The notes under the pieces: generated by a model
What the model was told of the DNA's origin: nothing
The model's input: the letters and a program-made list of their open reading frames with translations, nothing else
The model's database searches: none
Assembly: GCA_947498815.1 (NCBI GenBank)
Contig: CANMLU010000001.1
Span: 515,570 to 579,569 of the forward strand
Reading direction: 5' to 3'
Source: an uncultured Aquimarina sp.
Lineage (GTDB): Bacteria; Bacteroidota; Bacteroidia; Flavobacteriales; Flavobacteriaceae
Length of the DNA: 64,000 nucleotides
Shown here: piece by piece, positions 44,001 to 52,510 of the stretch
Layout: each line of letters begins with the position of its first letter
Numbering within the stretch: position 1 is the first letter of the stretch
Position numbers and translations under genes: made by a program

Positions 44001-44393
44001 TTATTTTATTTTTTTGCTTTCCCACCATTTTGTATCCACTTCCAGATCATCAAACTCAAAGTTCAGGTTTGGGTCAATATTTATTCCATCTAGAGCGCGT
44101 TCCAAAAACTCCTCGGGAAGTTTAACAGAATGTTCAAGGACATAATGGGGTAGCCCTTCTGGCCATAAGAAAATTCCATCAGTAAACTCTCCTGAACCAA
44201 CAACTTCACCGCAAAATCTGCATTCACTTACACCTCCACTGGCATAAGGCATCATCACAGCTGATTCAAAGTAATTTAGAATTTTTTGCTTATCCAAAGA
44301 TGATAATTCAGAGACAAAATCTTTAGGGTCAGGCCATCTGTCATTTTCGGGAATTCCTCCTTCGTTCCAATATCCAATAAGTCTAAGTTTCAT
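44001..44393 (-). CDS. Hypothetical protein with CxxC motif
   Basis: 130-aa soluble protein, start MKLRLIGYWNEGG. It has a CRFCGEVVGSGEFTDGIFLWPEGLPHYVLEHSVKLPEEFL block and an acidic end. The single CxxC and following His could bind zinc, or the protein could be an immunity-type protein; neither is shown. Framed by sites 12 and 13. Confidence 0.6.
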   Translation of the reverse strand: MKLRLIGYWNEGGIPENDRWPDPKDFVSELSSLDKQKILNYFESAVMMPYASGGVSECRFCGEVVGSGEFTDGIFLWPEGLPHYVLEHSVKLPEEFLERALDGINIDPNLNFEFDDLEVDTKWWESKKIK

Positions 44394-44403
44394 TTTCTCA
44401 AAT

Positions 44404-44527
44404 TATATAACGGTCTCGTGCATAAATAGTAGCGGATTTCTACTCACTAACTTTTCAATATGTTTTATGTTTATATTTTCGTTTTATCGGTTAAACCGCT
44501 ATTATTGATACACTTTGTTGGCACCAG
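44404..44527. repeat. attC-like site 13
   Basis: TATATAACGGTCTCGTGCAT... ATAGTAGCGG and CCGCTATTATTGATACA...TTTGTTGGCACCAG form clear complementary arms. Confidence 0.75.
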
Positions 44528-44529
44528 TT

Positions 44530-44907
44530 TTATTTCTCTTCTTTCCGAAAAATTTTCTCCATTTTACGACCTCTTGCCAATTCATCAATCAGCTTTTCCA
44601 TACGTCTACATTGTCTATACAATTCAAATTCATCCTCTATTTCTTCAATTCGATAACCACAAACGACTCCTTTAATTAAGTGTGCGTTTGGATTTATTTT
44701 GGCTTTTTGAAAAAATGTTCTAAAGGTTGCTTTTTCATCAATAAGTGCTTGTAAAGCATCTTGATCAAAACCAGTGAACCATTTAATTACTTGATCGAGT
44801 TCTTCTTTTGTTCTTCCATTTTTCTCCAATCTATTCAGGTAAAGTGGATAAATGGATGCAAATATCATATTGGCAACCTTTTCATTTTTTTCGGCTGTAA
44901 CTTTCAT
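44530..44907 (-). CDS. DUF2200 family protein
   Basis: About 125 aa, start MKVTAEKNEKVANMIFASIYPLYLNRLEKNGR at 44907; the upstream extension lies in the ATGTTCGTTAAG repeat. Sequence blocks VIKWFTGFDQDAL, TFRTFFQKAKINPNAHLIKGVVCGYRIEEIEDEF and YRQCRRMEKLIDELARGRKMEKI are those of DUF2200, a widespread family of unknown function related in fold to DUF1801-like proteins. Soluble. Confidence 0.85.
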   Translation of the reverse strand: MKVTAEKNEKVANMIFASIYPLYLNRLEKNGRTKEELDQVIKWFTGFDQDALQALIDEKATFRTFFQKAKINPNAHLIKGVVCGYRIEEIEDEFELYRQCRRMEKLIDELARGRKMEKIFRKEEK

Positions 44908-44920
44908 ATTGATTAATTTA

Positions 44921-44980
44921 ATGTTCGTTAAGATACATGGTTTGCACAAGTTAAAGATTGGACTTTACACTAAATTAGTT
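44921..44980. repeat. Copy 3 of the ATGTTCGTTAAGATACAT repeat
   Basis: Matches 28321-28388 over about 60 bp, with ATACATGG in place of ATACATAG. It stands where an attC-like site would be expected upstream of the DUF2200 gene. Confidence 0.7.
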
Positions 44981-45046
44981 TCTAACCTTGTCGATTGTTG
45001 TTTCCGCTCGAGTATGTCATTCTCGTTGCGTTATCATTTATTTTGA

Positions 45047-45403
45047 TCAGACCTCTTGTCCGAAAGTTAGCAAATTAGTGTCCGGGTCAAGTAACGAAAA
45101 TTCCTTTTGTCCCCAAGGTTTTGTCTGTAGATTCCCGTTTGGATGTATACTAGTTCCATTTTCCAACAATGACCGGTACAACTTTTCGATGTTATCGGTC
45201 CTGATGTAGACCTGTCCATAGTTTTCTTTGGGATCAAGTTCCTTAAATTCGAAAAAATGTATTTGGATGTTGTCTTTTTGTATCATTAAATAGCCGTCAA
45301 AGTCCGCATTCCCAAATTCCTGAAAACCTAATTGGTTCAAATAATAATCTTTTGTAACTGCTTTGTTGCGCATTGGCAACTTTGGGTTTATGTCCTTAAG
45401 CAT
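45047..45403 (-). CDS. VOC family protein (bleomycin-resistance-like)
   Basis: 118-aa protein: MLKDINPKLPMRNKAVTKDYYLNQLGFQEFGNADFDGYLMIQKDNIQIHFFEF is the first half and VYIRTDNIEKLYRSLLENG...PWGQKEFSLLDPDTNLLTFGQ the second. Size and motifs match small bleomycin-binding/VOC proteins. Actual resistance is not implied. Minus strand, between the repeat at 44.9 kb and site 14. Confidence 0.87.
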   Translation of the reverse strand: MLKDINPKLPMRNKAVTKDYYLNQLGFQEFGNADFDGYLMIQKDNIQIHFFEFKELDPKENYGQVYIRTDNIEKLYRSLLENGTSIHPNGNLQTKPWGQKEFSLLDPDTNLLTFGQEV

Positions 45404-45571
45404 ACTAGTTCGATGATTTAGTTGTTCTTTATTATTTTTTCCGATTGAGTTGGAAGTCCCTCCAAGTATAAATTCCTTCGTTTGGGTTTAAAATTCGCCC
45501 GTAATTAGTCGATTCCTAAAAATTTCGTCAGCGTAATTTTGAATTTCACCAAAAGGTTACTTTACAATAAA

Positions 45572-45721
45572 CGCTAATGGTTAGTGTATGATTAGTTACG
45601 ATAAAAGTACAAAAATTTCAGTTTATCACAGATCCAAATCTACGATTTGGCAGAACTAGCAAATATGTAGAACCGTTCGTTATGCAATAAGCAACTATTT
45701 ACTATACAACATGTTATATGC
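45572..45721. repeat. attC-like site 14
   Basis: CGCTAATGGTTAGTGTATGA TTAG... and ...TTTACTATACAACATGTTATATGC, with internal AAATCTACGATTTGGCAG. The right end GTTATATGC pairs with ACATATAAC at 46498-46506. Confidence 0.7.
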
Positions 45722-45928
45722 TTTCTTATCTCGCTTATTTCATCCCTTTTCGTAACTTTACATTGCAAACTTTATTGAATAATTATTTAGTGTCTAATCT
45801 ATAACACATTTTAAATAGAAAATCTTAGAAGAGCAGACGGGTGTAAGTCGCGAGACCTATTTGAGGCATGTCTTCAATGAAGTTTGCAGTGATTCTTCCT
45901 CTTTTTATTCACTTATTGATCCATTATT
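45722..45928 (+). other. Possibly structured leader of the plus-strand cassette
   Basis: No gene. The segment around 45830-45885 contains AGACGGGTGTAAGTCGCGAG then ACCTATTTGAGGCATGTCT, in which GGT/ACC and AGAC/GTCT can pair, and CTTCAATGAAG follows. It is more GC-rich than its surroundings, so it may be a 5' leader or small RNA. Confidence 0.35.
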
Positions 45929-46027
45929 ATGCAAACTCCAAATGATCAGACAGCCTGTCTTAATGGCAATCAAGTAGAATATGTTAATGGTTCTGAAATC
46001 TCAAAACCCCTAAATCCTGTTTTATGA
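45929..46027 (+). CDS. Very small ORF (32 aa) coupled to the next gene
   Basis: ATG at 45929 opens MQTPNDQTACLNGNQVEYVN... ending PLNPVL, with TGA overlapping the next ATG (ATGA at 46024-46027). The overlap suggests translational coupling. No homology I recognise; too short to be sure it is expressed. Confidence 0.4.
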   Translation: MQTPNDQTACLNGNQVEYVNGSEISKPLNPVL

Positions 46028-46383
46028 ATAGAATTCCTCCATATGAAGAAATAAAAGAAGTATCTTCCTGGTGCCCTCCACAGCCCTGTAGTTTGATGAT
46101 TGCATTAATTGATTCTTTAGATAAAAAAATTAATATTGATATGTTACCAAACGATGAAGGTCTACTTTTACTTGAAGAAGAAGAATATTCTCCTCCTCCC
46201 AACCCTCATATTCCAAGAAGAATCTATATCAATCAAGTTTTAGTTGAATTAAACAGTCCGGAAGAAAAAAGTGCTATTAATCTTCTTTATAATTTAATAA
46301 AAGATAATAAACTAGGACATCCTCAAGGTTTAGAGGTTGTGGTGGCACAAGAAATGAGTAATCATTTCAAGAGCACAAGATAA
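46024..46383 (+). CDS. Hypothetical protein on the opposite strand of the array
   Basis: 119-aa soluble acidic protein (MNRIPPYEEIKEVSSWCPPQPCSLMIALIDSL...LLLLEEEEYSPPPNPHIPRRIYINQVLVELN). No domain recognised. It is the only gene between ends GTTATATGC (45713) and ACATATAAC (46498) and runs against its neighbours, so it must carry its own promoter, as is common for inverted genes in cassette arrays. Confidence 0.6.
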   Translation: MNRIPPYEEIKEVSSWCPPQPCSLMIALIDSLDKKINIDMLPNDEGLLLLEEEEYSPPPNPHIPRRIYINQVLVELNSPEEKSAINLLYNLIKDNKLGHPQGLEVVVAQEMSNHFKSTR

Positions 46384-46497
46384 ACTTAATACTTAATTTC
46401 AATGCCTAACATTCTTGAATTGTTAAAGGTTTAAATTCTTTCTCAGAGACATTTTTAAATTTTATTCAATCTTCTTCTTTCATGTTGGTTAGTAGTT

Positions 46498-46585
46498 ACA
46501 TATAACGTCTCGGTTATGGTTAGTACAGGAATTAAAAGTAGTGAACTTTCGATTCCCGTAGTAACTATAGCCATTGTTATACATA
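46498..46585. repeat. attC-like site 15 (family E)
   Basis: ACATATAACGTCTCGGTTAT GG... to ...AACTATAGCCATTGTTATACATA. End GTTATACATA is a perfect complement of TATGTATAAC at 48239-48248. Confidence 0.88.
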
Positions 46586-46606
46586 GGCTTTACTATTTTT
46601 TAATTA

Positions 46607-47257
46607 TTAAAGCCAACCATAATACATATATACTAATGCAACAGTGTCAATAAATCCGTGAACGGCAATATTGAACCACAAATCGTTCTTACGGATATGA
46701 AAAATAACAGCCAAAATCATACCCGTAATACCTGTTAAAATTTGTCCGCTTATTCCTTGATATGCATGTACCCAACCAAAAAGAAATCCGAAGAGTAAAA
46801 TATTAATAACAAGACTAATTTTCCTTGATCCAAAAAACTTAGTAAACTGTCTCATTAAGTACCCTCTAAATACAATTTCTTCACCAAATGCACCAGATAA
46901 CCAAACATAGACAAATAGGCCTAATATAGCAGGTAAGTTTCCTTTATAGGTTTCGAATTCAGAGTAGTCTATAGGTTGTCCTGTAAGATAGGTGACAATT
47001 GGCATCATTACATAGCCAGAAAATAGAAAGATAGCTATGCCTAACAGTGGTGCTATAATTAATAGACCTTTTACATTTATTCTTTTACGCTGAAAACCTA
47101 AAGAGCTAAAAAGTTCTTTTTTATATTCTATAGCACTTGCTACTAATAATATTAAAGCCGCTATGATCATTTGAAAATATCCCGAGAAGTAAAGAATACA
47201 GCAAAGAATAATAGAGATTACGGGTATCAATTTTGCTTTTAAAGAAGTTTTTTTCAT
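46607..47257 (-). CDS. CPBP-family intramembrane protease
   Basis: About 217 aa from MKKTSLKAKLI (47257); the longer start adds non-membrane sequence from the gap. Several membrane helices and the Abi/CPBP motifs: EEIVFRGYLMRQF (EExxxR, catalytic Glu pair) and FGWVHAYQGISGQ (His), then HGFIDT. Members process membrane substrates or give bacteriocin self-immunity. Shares a cassette with the LytTR gene upstream. Confidence 0.88.
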   Translation of the reverse strand: MKKTSLKAKLIPVISIILCCILYFSGYFQMIIAALILLVASAIEYKKELFSSLGFQRKRINVKGLLIIAPLLGIAIFLFSGYVMMPIVTYLTGQPIDYSEFETYKGNLPAILGLFVYVWLSGAFGEEIVFRGYLMRQFTKFFGSRKISLVINILLFGFLFGWVHAYQGISGQILTGITGMILAVIFHIRKNDLWFNIAVHGFIDTVALVYMYYGWL

Positions 47258-47374
47258 TTTTTTTCCGCTTTTAAATTTTAAACGAAATAACAACGATTGG
47301 TTAAGAGAAACTGTTGAAAAATAGCAACTTTTACTGAATGGTATCAAAAAAGTACCTGAATAGTTAAGCTTAAT

Positions 47375-48202
47375 TTATAATTTCCTATCAAACCAATCCA
47401 TAAATGATTGTTTCTTATATCTGCTAATGTTTATTTGAAAAGGTTTCCGATCAGAAATTGTTGGTTTGAGTAATACAGATAGTTTTCCATTTTCTATTGA
47501 TTTTACTTGTTCAATAGAACGAGCATGAAGAATTATTTGCCTATTTGCTCTATAAAAACTTTGTTCACTGATTTTACTTTCAACTTCATTTAAAGTGAAA
47601 TCTGTAATAATTCTAGCTCCATCAATTTTTACAATATATACTATTTTGTTTTCACTATATATAAAGGCAATTTCTGGATACTTAACCAAGGTTATTTTAC
47701 CTCCTTGTTGTACTTTAAGTACCCCTTTTATAGAGAGAAGTTTGTGAAGTTTATAAATATCAGGTAAACATAAAATAGCAATTCCGAGAGTGCAAATTAA
47801 TAGTGAGACTGAAAGTCCTGTTAGTAGATGATACATACTGTATGATTCAATTCCATTAATCAAACCATTTAAACTATAATATAAACAAATATATAGTATA
47901 GTAATATAACCTAAAGTTGAAAACAGGAAACGTAATAGTAGTTGCGTGTTAATTTTTTTAGTGAAGTATTTGTTTTTAAAATATATGAAATTAAAGCGAG
48001 CAATAAGAATTATTATAATTCCTGTAATTATTGATACAACAATTGGAAATAGAGGGAATTTGTAGTTTTTATTAAATGGGAAATTTTCTGGTTCAAAAAG
48101 ATGGTTTGATAAAATAGAAATTATTAGAAGTATAAAGCCATTTCTAACCCAAAAATTTGAAAAACTAATATGGTTTTTAAAAGAGTTAATTATTGTTTTC
48201 AT
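47375..48202 (-). CDS. Membrane-bound LytTR-type regulator
   Basis: 275-aa protein: four N-terminal membrane helices (about 20-35, 50-70, 88-112, 125-147), then a LytTR DNA-binding domain, IAFIYSENKIVYIVKIDGARIITDFTLNEVESKI...FYRANRQIILHARSIEQVKSIENGKLSVLL. A one-protein membrane sensor-regulator, likely controlling the CPBP protease gene 118 bp downstream. Together they fill the interval with complementary ends 46576-46585 and 48239-48248. Confidence 0.87.
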   Translation of the reverse strand: MKTIINSFKNHISFSNFWVRNGFILLIISILSNHLFEPENFPFNKNYKFPLFPIVVSIITGIIIILIARFNFIYFKNKYFTKKINTQLLLRFLFSTLGYITILYICLYYSLNGLINGIESYSMYHLLTGLSVSLLICTLGIAILCLPDIYKLHKLLSIKGVLKVQQGGKITLVKYPEIAFIYSENKIVYIVKIDGARIITDFTLNEVESKISEQSFYRANRQIILHARSIEQVKSIENGKLSVLLKPTISDRKPFQINISRYKKQSFMDWFDRKL

Positions 48203-48238
48203 TGAAAATTTTGATCTATAGTCTTGTTCTTTTAAGTT

Positions 48239-48376
48239 TATGTATAACGGGCTTGTGTATGGTTAGTTGCGTTGGCCAAAACTAAGTTAGCAAAAGAAAA
48301 CGAACTAGAGGAAAATCTGTAGGATTTTCCAAGTAGGCTAGAACCTGGCAATTAATTATACTCTGTGTTGGCAGTA
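48239..48376. repeat. attC-like site 16 (family D)
   Basis: TATGTATAACGGGCTTGTGT... to ...CAATTAATTATACTCTGTGTTGGCAGTA. End GTTGGCAGTA is the exact complement of TACTGCCAAC at 49807-49816. Confidence 0.9.
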
Positions 48377-48417
48377 GTTTTTTCTTCTATTCCTAGATTT
48401 TAAATAGTCTTGTATAT

Positions 48418-48933
48418 TTATATTTTTTTTGAGAAAATTATATTTTCGTAGCCTTTTCCATTGACAATAAAATTTAATTCTCCAACGTTTTTAAATTCAT
48501 TTCTTTCATAGAATCTAATGGCCCTATTGTTTTTTATATAAACGGTAAGCCACATAGTATCTAATTGCAATTTTTTGACTTGCTCTTCAACAAAATTTAG
48601 TAACTGTTGTCCAATTTTTAAAGGTATAAAATCATTTAGAATAAAAATTCGTTCTAATTGACAACTGTTTTGCGATGTAATATTTTCGTTTGACGCATTT
48701 ACTACTAATTTCGCATACCCTACGGGTAAATCATCTACATAAATAATATAGAAAAGTTGCTTGGGATTGCTTATATTCTGTTTCGTTTTAAAAACTGAAA
48801 AATTCTCGTTAAGGTATTTTAATACATCGTTTTTATCTTCAATATAATGCCCATGAGATTCAGCCCATGTTAGTCGACCTAGAAGTGCTAAAACCTTTGT
48901 GTCTGCTTTTGTAGCTATTTTTGTTTTAATCAT
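48418..48933 (-). CDS. GNAT acetyltransferase
   Basis: 171-aa N-acetyltransferase: LERIFILNDFIPLKIGQQLLNFVEEQVKKL is the acetyl-CoA region, followed by LWLTVYIKNNRAIRFYERNEFKNVGELNF. Start overlaps the end of the small membrane-protein gene by 8 bp, so they are coupled. Substrate unknown; resembles the spermidine-acetyltransferase PaiA group. Confidence 0.87.
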   Translation of the reverse strand: MIKTKIATKADTKVLALLGRLTWAESHGHYIEDKNDVLKYLNENFSVFKTKQNISNPKQLFYIIYVDDLPVGYAKLVVNASNENITSQNSCQLERIFILNDFIPLKIGQQLLNFVEEQVKKLQLDTMWLTVYIKNNRAIRFYERNEFKNVGELNFIVNGKGYENIIFSKKI

Positions 48934-49162
48934 TACTATTCTTATTTATTCGTAACCTTCTTAAATGATAACCATGAAGCAATACAGCAATTGTGCAGCC
49001 TACAATTATTGGTGTAGCACTAATTAATGCACCATATAAAATGTAACCTGTATTTGCGATTAGTGATATTAAACGTAGTTTATATTCGCCTTTGGTGGAC
49101 ATAGAATATAGATTGATAACTAGAGCTGTATATCCAATACTATCAATTAAAAATGGACTCAT
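48926..49162 (-). CDS. Small membrane protein, YgjV-like
   Basis: 78 aa with three hydrophobic segments: SIGYTALVINLYSMSTKGEYKLRLISLIANTGYILYGALI...PIIVGCTIAVLLHGYHLRRL. The IGY...SMxxK...LR pattern resembles YgjV-type inner-membrane proteins or a half SWEET transporter. Divergent from an Lrp-type regulator across 166 bp with an operator-like palindrome, so probably controlled by it. Confidence 0.7.
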   Translation of the reverse strand: MSPFLIDSIGYTALVINLYSMSTKGEYKLRLISLIANTGYILYGALISATPIIVGCTIAVLLHGYHLRRLRINKNSND

Positions 49163-49285
49163 ATTTTATCTTTTTCTGTTTGATTAATTTATATTGGAAA
49201 CTATTCTGGTTAAATGTTATAATACAAATATAGAATGTATTATCTTGTTTTTGTTTTATAATCGAATTAATAATTGTATTTTTAC

Positions 49286-49302
49286 ATTCGATTATATCGA
49301 AT
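49286..49302. promoter_or_regulatory. Operator-like palindrome between yjgV-like and Lrp genes
   Basis: ATTCGATTATATCGAAT is a near-perfect dyad 27 bases before the regulator ATG. A related ATAATCGAATTAAT lies at about 49258-49271. These are probable binding sites of the divergent regulator. Confidence 0.6.
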
Positions 49303-49328
49303 AAATAATAAAAAAATTACGATTACAA

Positions 49329-49739
49329 ATGGATGTGTTAGATGAAAAGATACTTGAAATGCTAAAAATTAATGCTAGAGAAAGCTTCGCTAATATTGGA
49401 AAAGAAGTTGGATTATCTGCCCCTGCCATCGGCAAGCGTGTGAGGCAAATGGAAGAAGAAGGCATAATAGAAGGCTATGCTTTAAAAGTGAATCACGAAA
49501 AATTAGGCATTGAAACTAAGGCATATATAACATTAGTAATGCACCGAGGACCAACAGGAACGACTGATGCTCAAAAACGCATTCAAGCAATGGAAGAAGT
49601 GCAAAGTTGTGATAGAATTACTGGTGATGATTGCTTATGCGTTTTGGGTTATTTTAGAAACAATAAGCATCTTATTTCTTTTCTTGAAAAAATCGCAGAG
49701 TACGGTGCTTCAAAAACGAGTATTATTTTAGAAGCATAA
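49329..49739 (+). CDS. Lrp/AsnC family regulator
   Basis: 136-aa protein: helix-turn-helix MDVLDEKILEMLKINARESFANIGKEVGLSAPAIGKRVRQMEEEGIIEGY and a RAM effector domain (AYITLVMHRG...RITGDDCLCVLGYFRNNKHLISFLEKI). Plus strand, inside the same pair of complementary ends as the two minus-strand genes (48367-49816), so the three genes behave as one cassette with its own divergent control region. Confidence 0.9.
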   Translation: MDVLDEKILEMLKINARESFANIGKEVGLSAPAIGKRVRQMEEEGIIEGYALKVNHEKLGIETKAYITLVMHRGPTGTTDAQKRIQAMEEVQSCDRITGDDCLCVLGYFRNNKHLISFLEKIAEYGASKTSIILEA

Positions 49740-49806
49740 TTCATTTCCTTGAAAGGTTCTATAAACAGACAAATTCTGTCATTTATTTATCTGTACGATA
49801 TAATAT

Positions 49807-49942
49807 TACTGCCAACGGTTGGGCTTTGAGTAGTTGTGTGGTTTAGTACTTAATTTTGCAAGCACACACCATTCTGAAAATTCACAAGGATTTTCGGAAG
49901 TAGGCTAGAACAAGCAATTAATTATAGCCATTGTTGTGCATA
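49807..49942. repeat. attC-like site 17 (family D)
   Basis: TACTGCCAACGGTTGGGCTT... to ...TTATAGCCATTGTTGTGCATA. Almost identical inside to the interrupted site at 52.3 kb. End GTTGTGCATA is the exact complement of TATGCACAAC at 51257-51266. Confidence 0.92.
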
Positions 49943-49947
49943 GTGTT

Positions 49948-51231
49948 TTATTTACTATTTACTCTTTCTAAAATCAATGATGAAAAGGATTTTACTCCAA
50001 CTTTTATACATTCTTCGTCAACTCCAAAATTTGGTGCGTGGTTCATTGCTATTATTCCTTTTGTAAGATTAGAACCGCCTAATAAAAAGTATACTCCAGG
50101 TGTTTTTTGTTGAAAATAAATGAAGTCATCATTGAAATATGGAATTTGGCCATAACTCATTACAACAGAGTTGCTACCATAAATATCTGTAAGGGTTTTA
50201 ATGGCATTCTTCGTTAATGATTTATGATTTAACACTGTTGGATTTTCTTGAATATAAGACATAGAAATGAATTTGTCCTTATGTTCTGACTTACTAATTA
50301 TCTGCTCAATTTTGGGTAGTATGTTAGGTAAATTTGACTTATTAGTCTCGTACGCATCAGCTTTTATAGTAAGTTGATCATTCTCTTCATCGATTACAAA
50401 ATTTTCTTGTACAAAGAAGTAATCTTTGAAAATAGTATTAGGGTTAATTAACCCAAGTTTTGCGTCAAATGCTTTTGAAATTTGCCAAGGACTTGTTTTG
50501 TCTTTTCTTCGTAAAGTTTCATTTTTAAATTGATTGCATAGTTCCTCTGCATCTTCTTTTGACAATTCATTGTTGAATTTAAATTGTATTATTTTTTGAT
50601 AAGCATATAACTCGTTTGGCCTAACCATTATCTGGCCTACTGGTAAGGCAGTTACGTGCAATGCATATATTTCATCAATTTTTAACTCTGAATACAGATT
50701 ACTTTCAGCAATATTTTTCGCGCCAACAAATGTTTCTTCTTCTGGTTGAAATATAAAATATACTGTTCCATTTATTGATTCTTTGTTCTTGGATAATACT
50801 TCTGCTATCCCAAGTCCAATTGCCATATGAACATCGTGACCGCAACCGTGTTGTATCCCTTTAATTTTTGATTTAAACGGTACTTCGTCGGGAAAATCAT
50901 TTGGGATTGCATCCATATCAGCTCTCCAAGCTATATTTTTCCCCTCTTTTTCCCCTCTTAAGATTCCGATAACTCCATTTCCTGCAATTCCTGTCTTAAC
51001 CTCCAAACCTAAATTAGTTAGGTAATCTACTATAATTTTGGAGGTTCTTGATTCATCTCCAGCAAGTTCTGGATTTTGATGAAAGTCTTTTCTAATTTCA
51101 ACTAAATGATTGAATATTTTTTCGGTGTCATTTTCAATTATTTTGTGGATGTTTTTTTCTTCGGAAGTTTTACAACCAAGCATTATGTTTAATAAAAAGA
51201 CAATTAAAAGTATATGGTTATTCAATTTCAT
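49948..51231 (-). CDS. M20 peptidase/amidohydrolase lipoprotein
   Basis: 427-aa lipoprotein (MKLNNHILLIVFLLNIMLGC, Cys20) of the M20D aminoacylase/IAA-amino-acid hydrolase group: RKDFHQNPELAGDE, IAWRADMDAIP, HGCGHDVHMAIGLGIAEVL (metal His and Asp), FQPEEETFVGAKN (catalytic Glu). Acts outside the inner membrane on N-acyl amino acids or small peptides. Alone in its cassette. Confidence 0.9.
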   Translation of the reverse strand: MKLNNHILLIVFLLNIMLGCKTSEEKNIHKIIENDTEKIFNHLVEIRKDFHQNPELAGDESRTSKIIVDYLTNLGLEVKTGIAGNGVIGILRGEKEGKNIAWRADMDAIPNDFPDEVPFKSKIKGIQHGCGHDVHMAIGLGIAEVLSKNKESINGTVYFIFQPEEETFVGAKNIAESNLYSELKIDEIYALHVTALPVGQIMVRPNELYAYQKIIQFKFNNELSKEDAEELCNQFKNETLRRKDKTSPWQISKAFDAKLGLINPNTIFKDYFFVQENFVIDEENDQLTIKADAYETNKSNLPNILPKIEQIISKSEHKDKFISMSYIQENPTVLNHKSLTKNAIKTLTDIYGSNSVVMSYGQIPYFNDDFIYFQQKTPGVYFLLGGSNLTKGIIAMNHAPNFGVDEECIKVGVKSFSSLILERVNSK

Positions 51232-51256
51232 TTTTTGATGATTGTTTGTTTTGCAT

Positions 51257-51476
51257 TATGCACAACGTCTCGGCTATGGTTAGTGTGGGAATTAAAAGTA
51301 GCAAGCTTTCGATTAAGCACTTAGCCAAAACTTTTATTTTGCCTGCCTGTCGGTAAACGGGTTTTATCTTTTCTTTATAAAGCCAAATCAAAAAGATTTG
51401 GTGGACTTGGTTTAAAGATTTAAATTTTGAGTTAAGCAACAAAACCGGTATTAACTATAGCCATTGTTGTGCGTTC
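51257..51476. repeat. attC-like site 18 (family E)
   Basis: TATGCACAACGTCTCGGCTA TGG... to ...TATTAACTATAGCCATTGTTGTGCGTT. It has the internal CAAATCAAAAAGATTTGGTG block shared with 55.8 kb. The end pairs 8/10 with GACGTACAAC at 52332-52341. Confidence 0.85.
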
Positions 51477-51477
51477 G

Positions 51478-52308
51478 TTATTTTTCTGTTCCTTCTAGTG
51501 TTTTCTGTAAATCTGCACTCATTTTTTCATCAATGATATCAGTTAATTGGCCACTTTCAAAATCGTATTTCCTGATTATAGTCGGTTCATTATAGTGTTC
51601 ATACTGACCATCATCATTTTTATCAATTCCAAATTCGATAACCAAATTTTTGCTGTTATTTATGAATTTATAATTATAAACATCCATTCCGTCAATTCCG
51701 ACTTTTTGCATTTGATTTTGACTAAATGAATAAATATAAAGTGATTTAAAATCTTTTAAATTTATTACGCCGTCTTTATAGGTGTCTTTTTCAGATGCTT
51801 TAATTAATAAAAGTATTTCTTTATCAAAATATTCTGTTTTTAAGTCATTGAAATTTACTCTCCCGTCAAATAGTTTATTATTAGTTCCTTTATTTGGGTT
51901 GTAAATAATGATATTGTTAAATGCTCCGTAAAATCTACCCGAATATCTACTATCTGATTTTTCATAAAACTCATCAGAAGATGAATAGGCATTTAGAAGT
52001 CCGTTGATATCTTCTTTCTCATTTAAGGTTTTATGCGAAATAGGAATTATATAAACAGAATTTAAAGTGTCTATTAGTTTTGGTGTTTCGAATGAAATTA
52101 CTTGCTCCCTTTTGTTTTCTTTTTGTAGTTTTTCAATTTTTTCGTCAGATAAAATCCCTGTTTCTACATCATTATAACTAGATCTACGATACTCTTGGAT
52201 CACTATCGAAATAAATGCAATTAAAGCAACTACTAAAAATATTGCTCCAATTGTACCTAAAACGGCAAGTAGTTTTTGATTATAGTTTTTTACTTTCTCA
52301 ATTTTCAT
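51478..52308 (-). CDS. Single-pass membrane protein with calcium-type loops, unknown function
   Basis: 276 aa: one membrane helix near 12-36 (LLAVLGTIGAIFLVVALIAFISIVI) and an exported domain. YSGRFYGAFNNIIIYNPNKGTNN, FGIDKNDDGQYEHYNEP and YDFESGQL look propeller-like, with one DxNxDG loop. No family recognised. Stop codon lies 1 bp from the palindrome end. Confidence 0.7.
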   Translation of the reverse strand: MKIEKVKNYNQKLLAVLGTIGAIFLVVALIAFISIVIQEYRRSSYNDVETGILSDEKIEKLQKENKREQVISFETPKLIDTLNSVYIIPISHKTLNEKEDINGLLNAYSSSDEFYEKSDSRYSGRFYGAFNNIIIYNPNKGTNNKLFDGRVNFNDLKTEYFDKEILLLIKASEKDTYKDGVINLKDFKSLYIYSFSQNQMQKVGIDGMDVYNYKFINNSKNLVIEFGIDKNDDGQYEHYNEPTIIRKYDFESGQLTDIIDEKMSADLQKTLEGTEK

Positions 52309-52510
52309 TATTTAATTCGGTTTGTTTTAATGACGTACAACGGCTAGGCAATGAGTAGTTGCGTGGTTTAGTACTTAACTTTGCAAGCACACACCATTCT
52401 GAAAATTCACAAGGATTTTCAGAAGTAGGCGAGAACAAGCAATTAATTATAGCATCGATGAAAAAGCGATAAGTCAAGTATCTTTAATTTATAGCAAAAC
52501 TCTTAAAGAT

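Noticed and set aside
45722-46383. Retron or group II intron RNA
   Set aside because: The leader has a GTGTAAG-like start and possible stems, but no reverse transcriptase is nearby; kept only as a structured leader.
51218-51442. 74-codon minus-strand ORF and similar ORFs at 31568, 55055, 61386 and 62502
   Set aside because: They lie within the palindromes and recur only because the sites are related; not independent genes.
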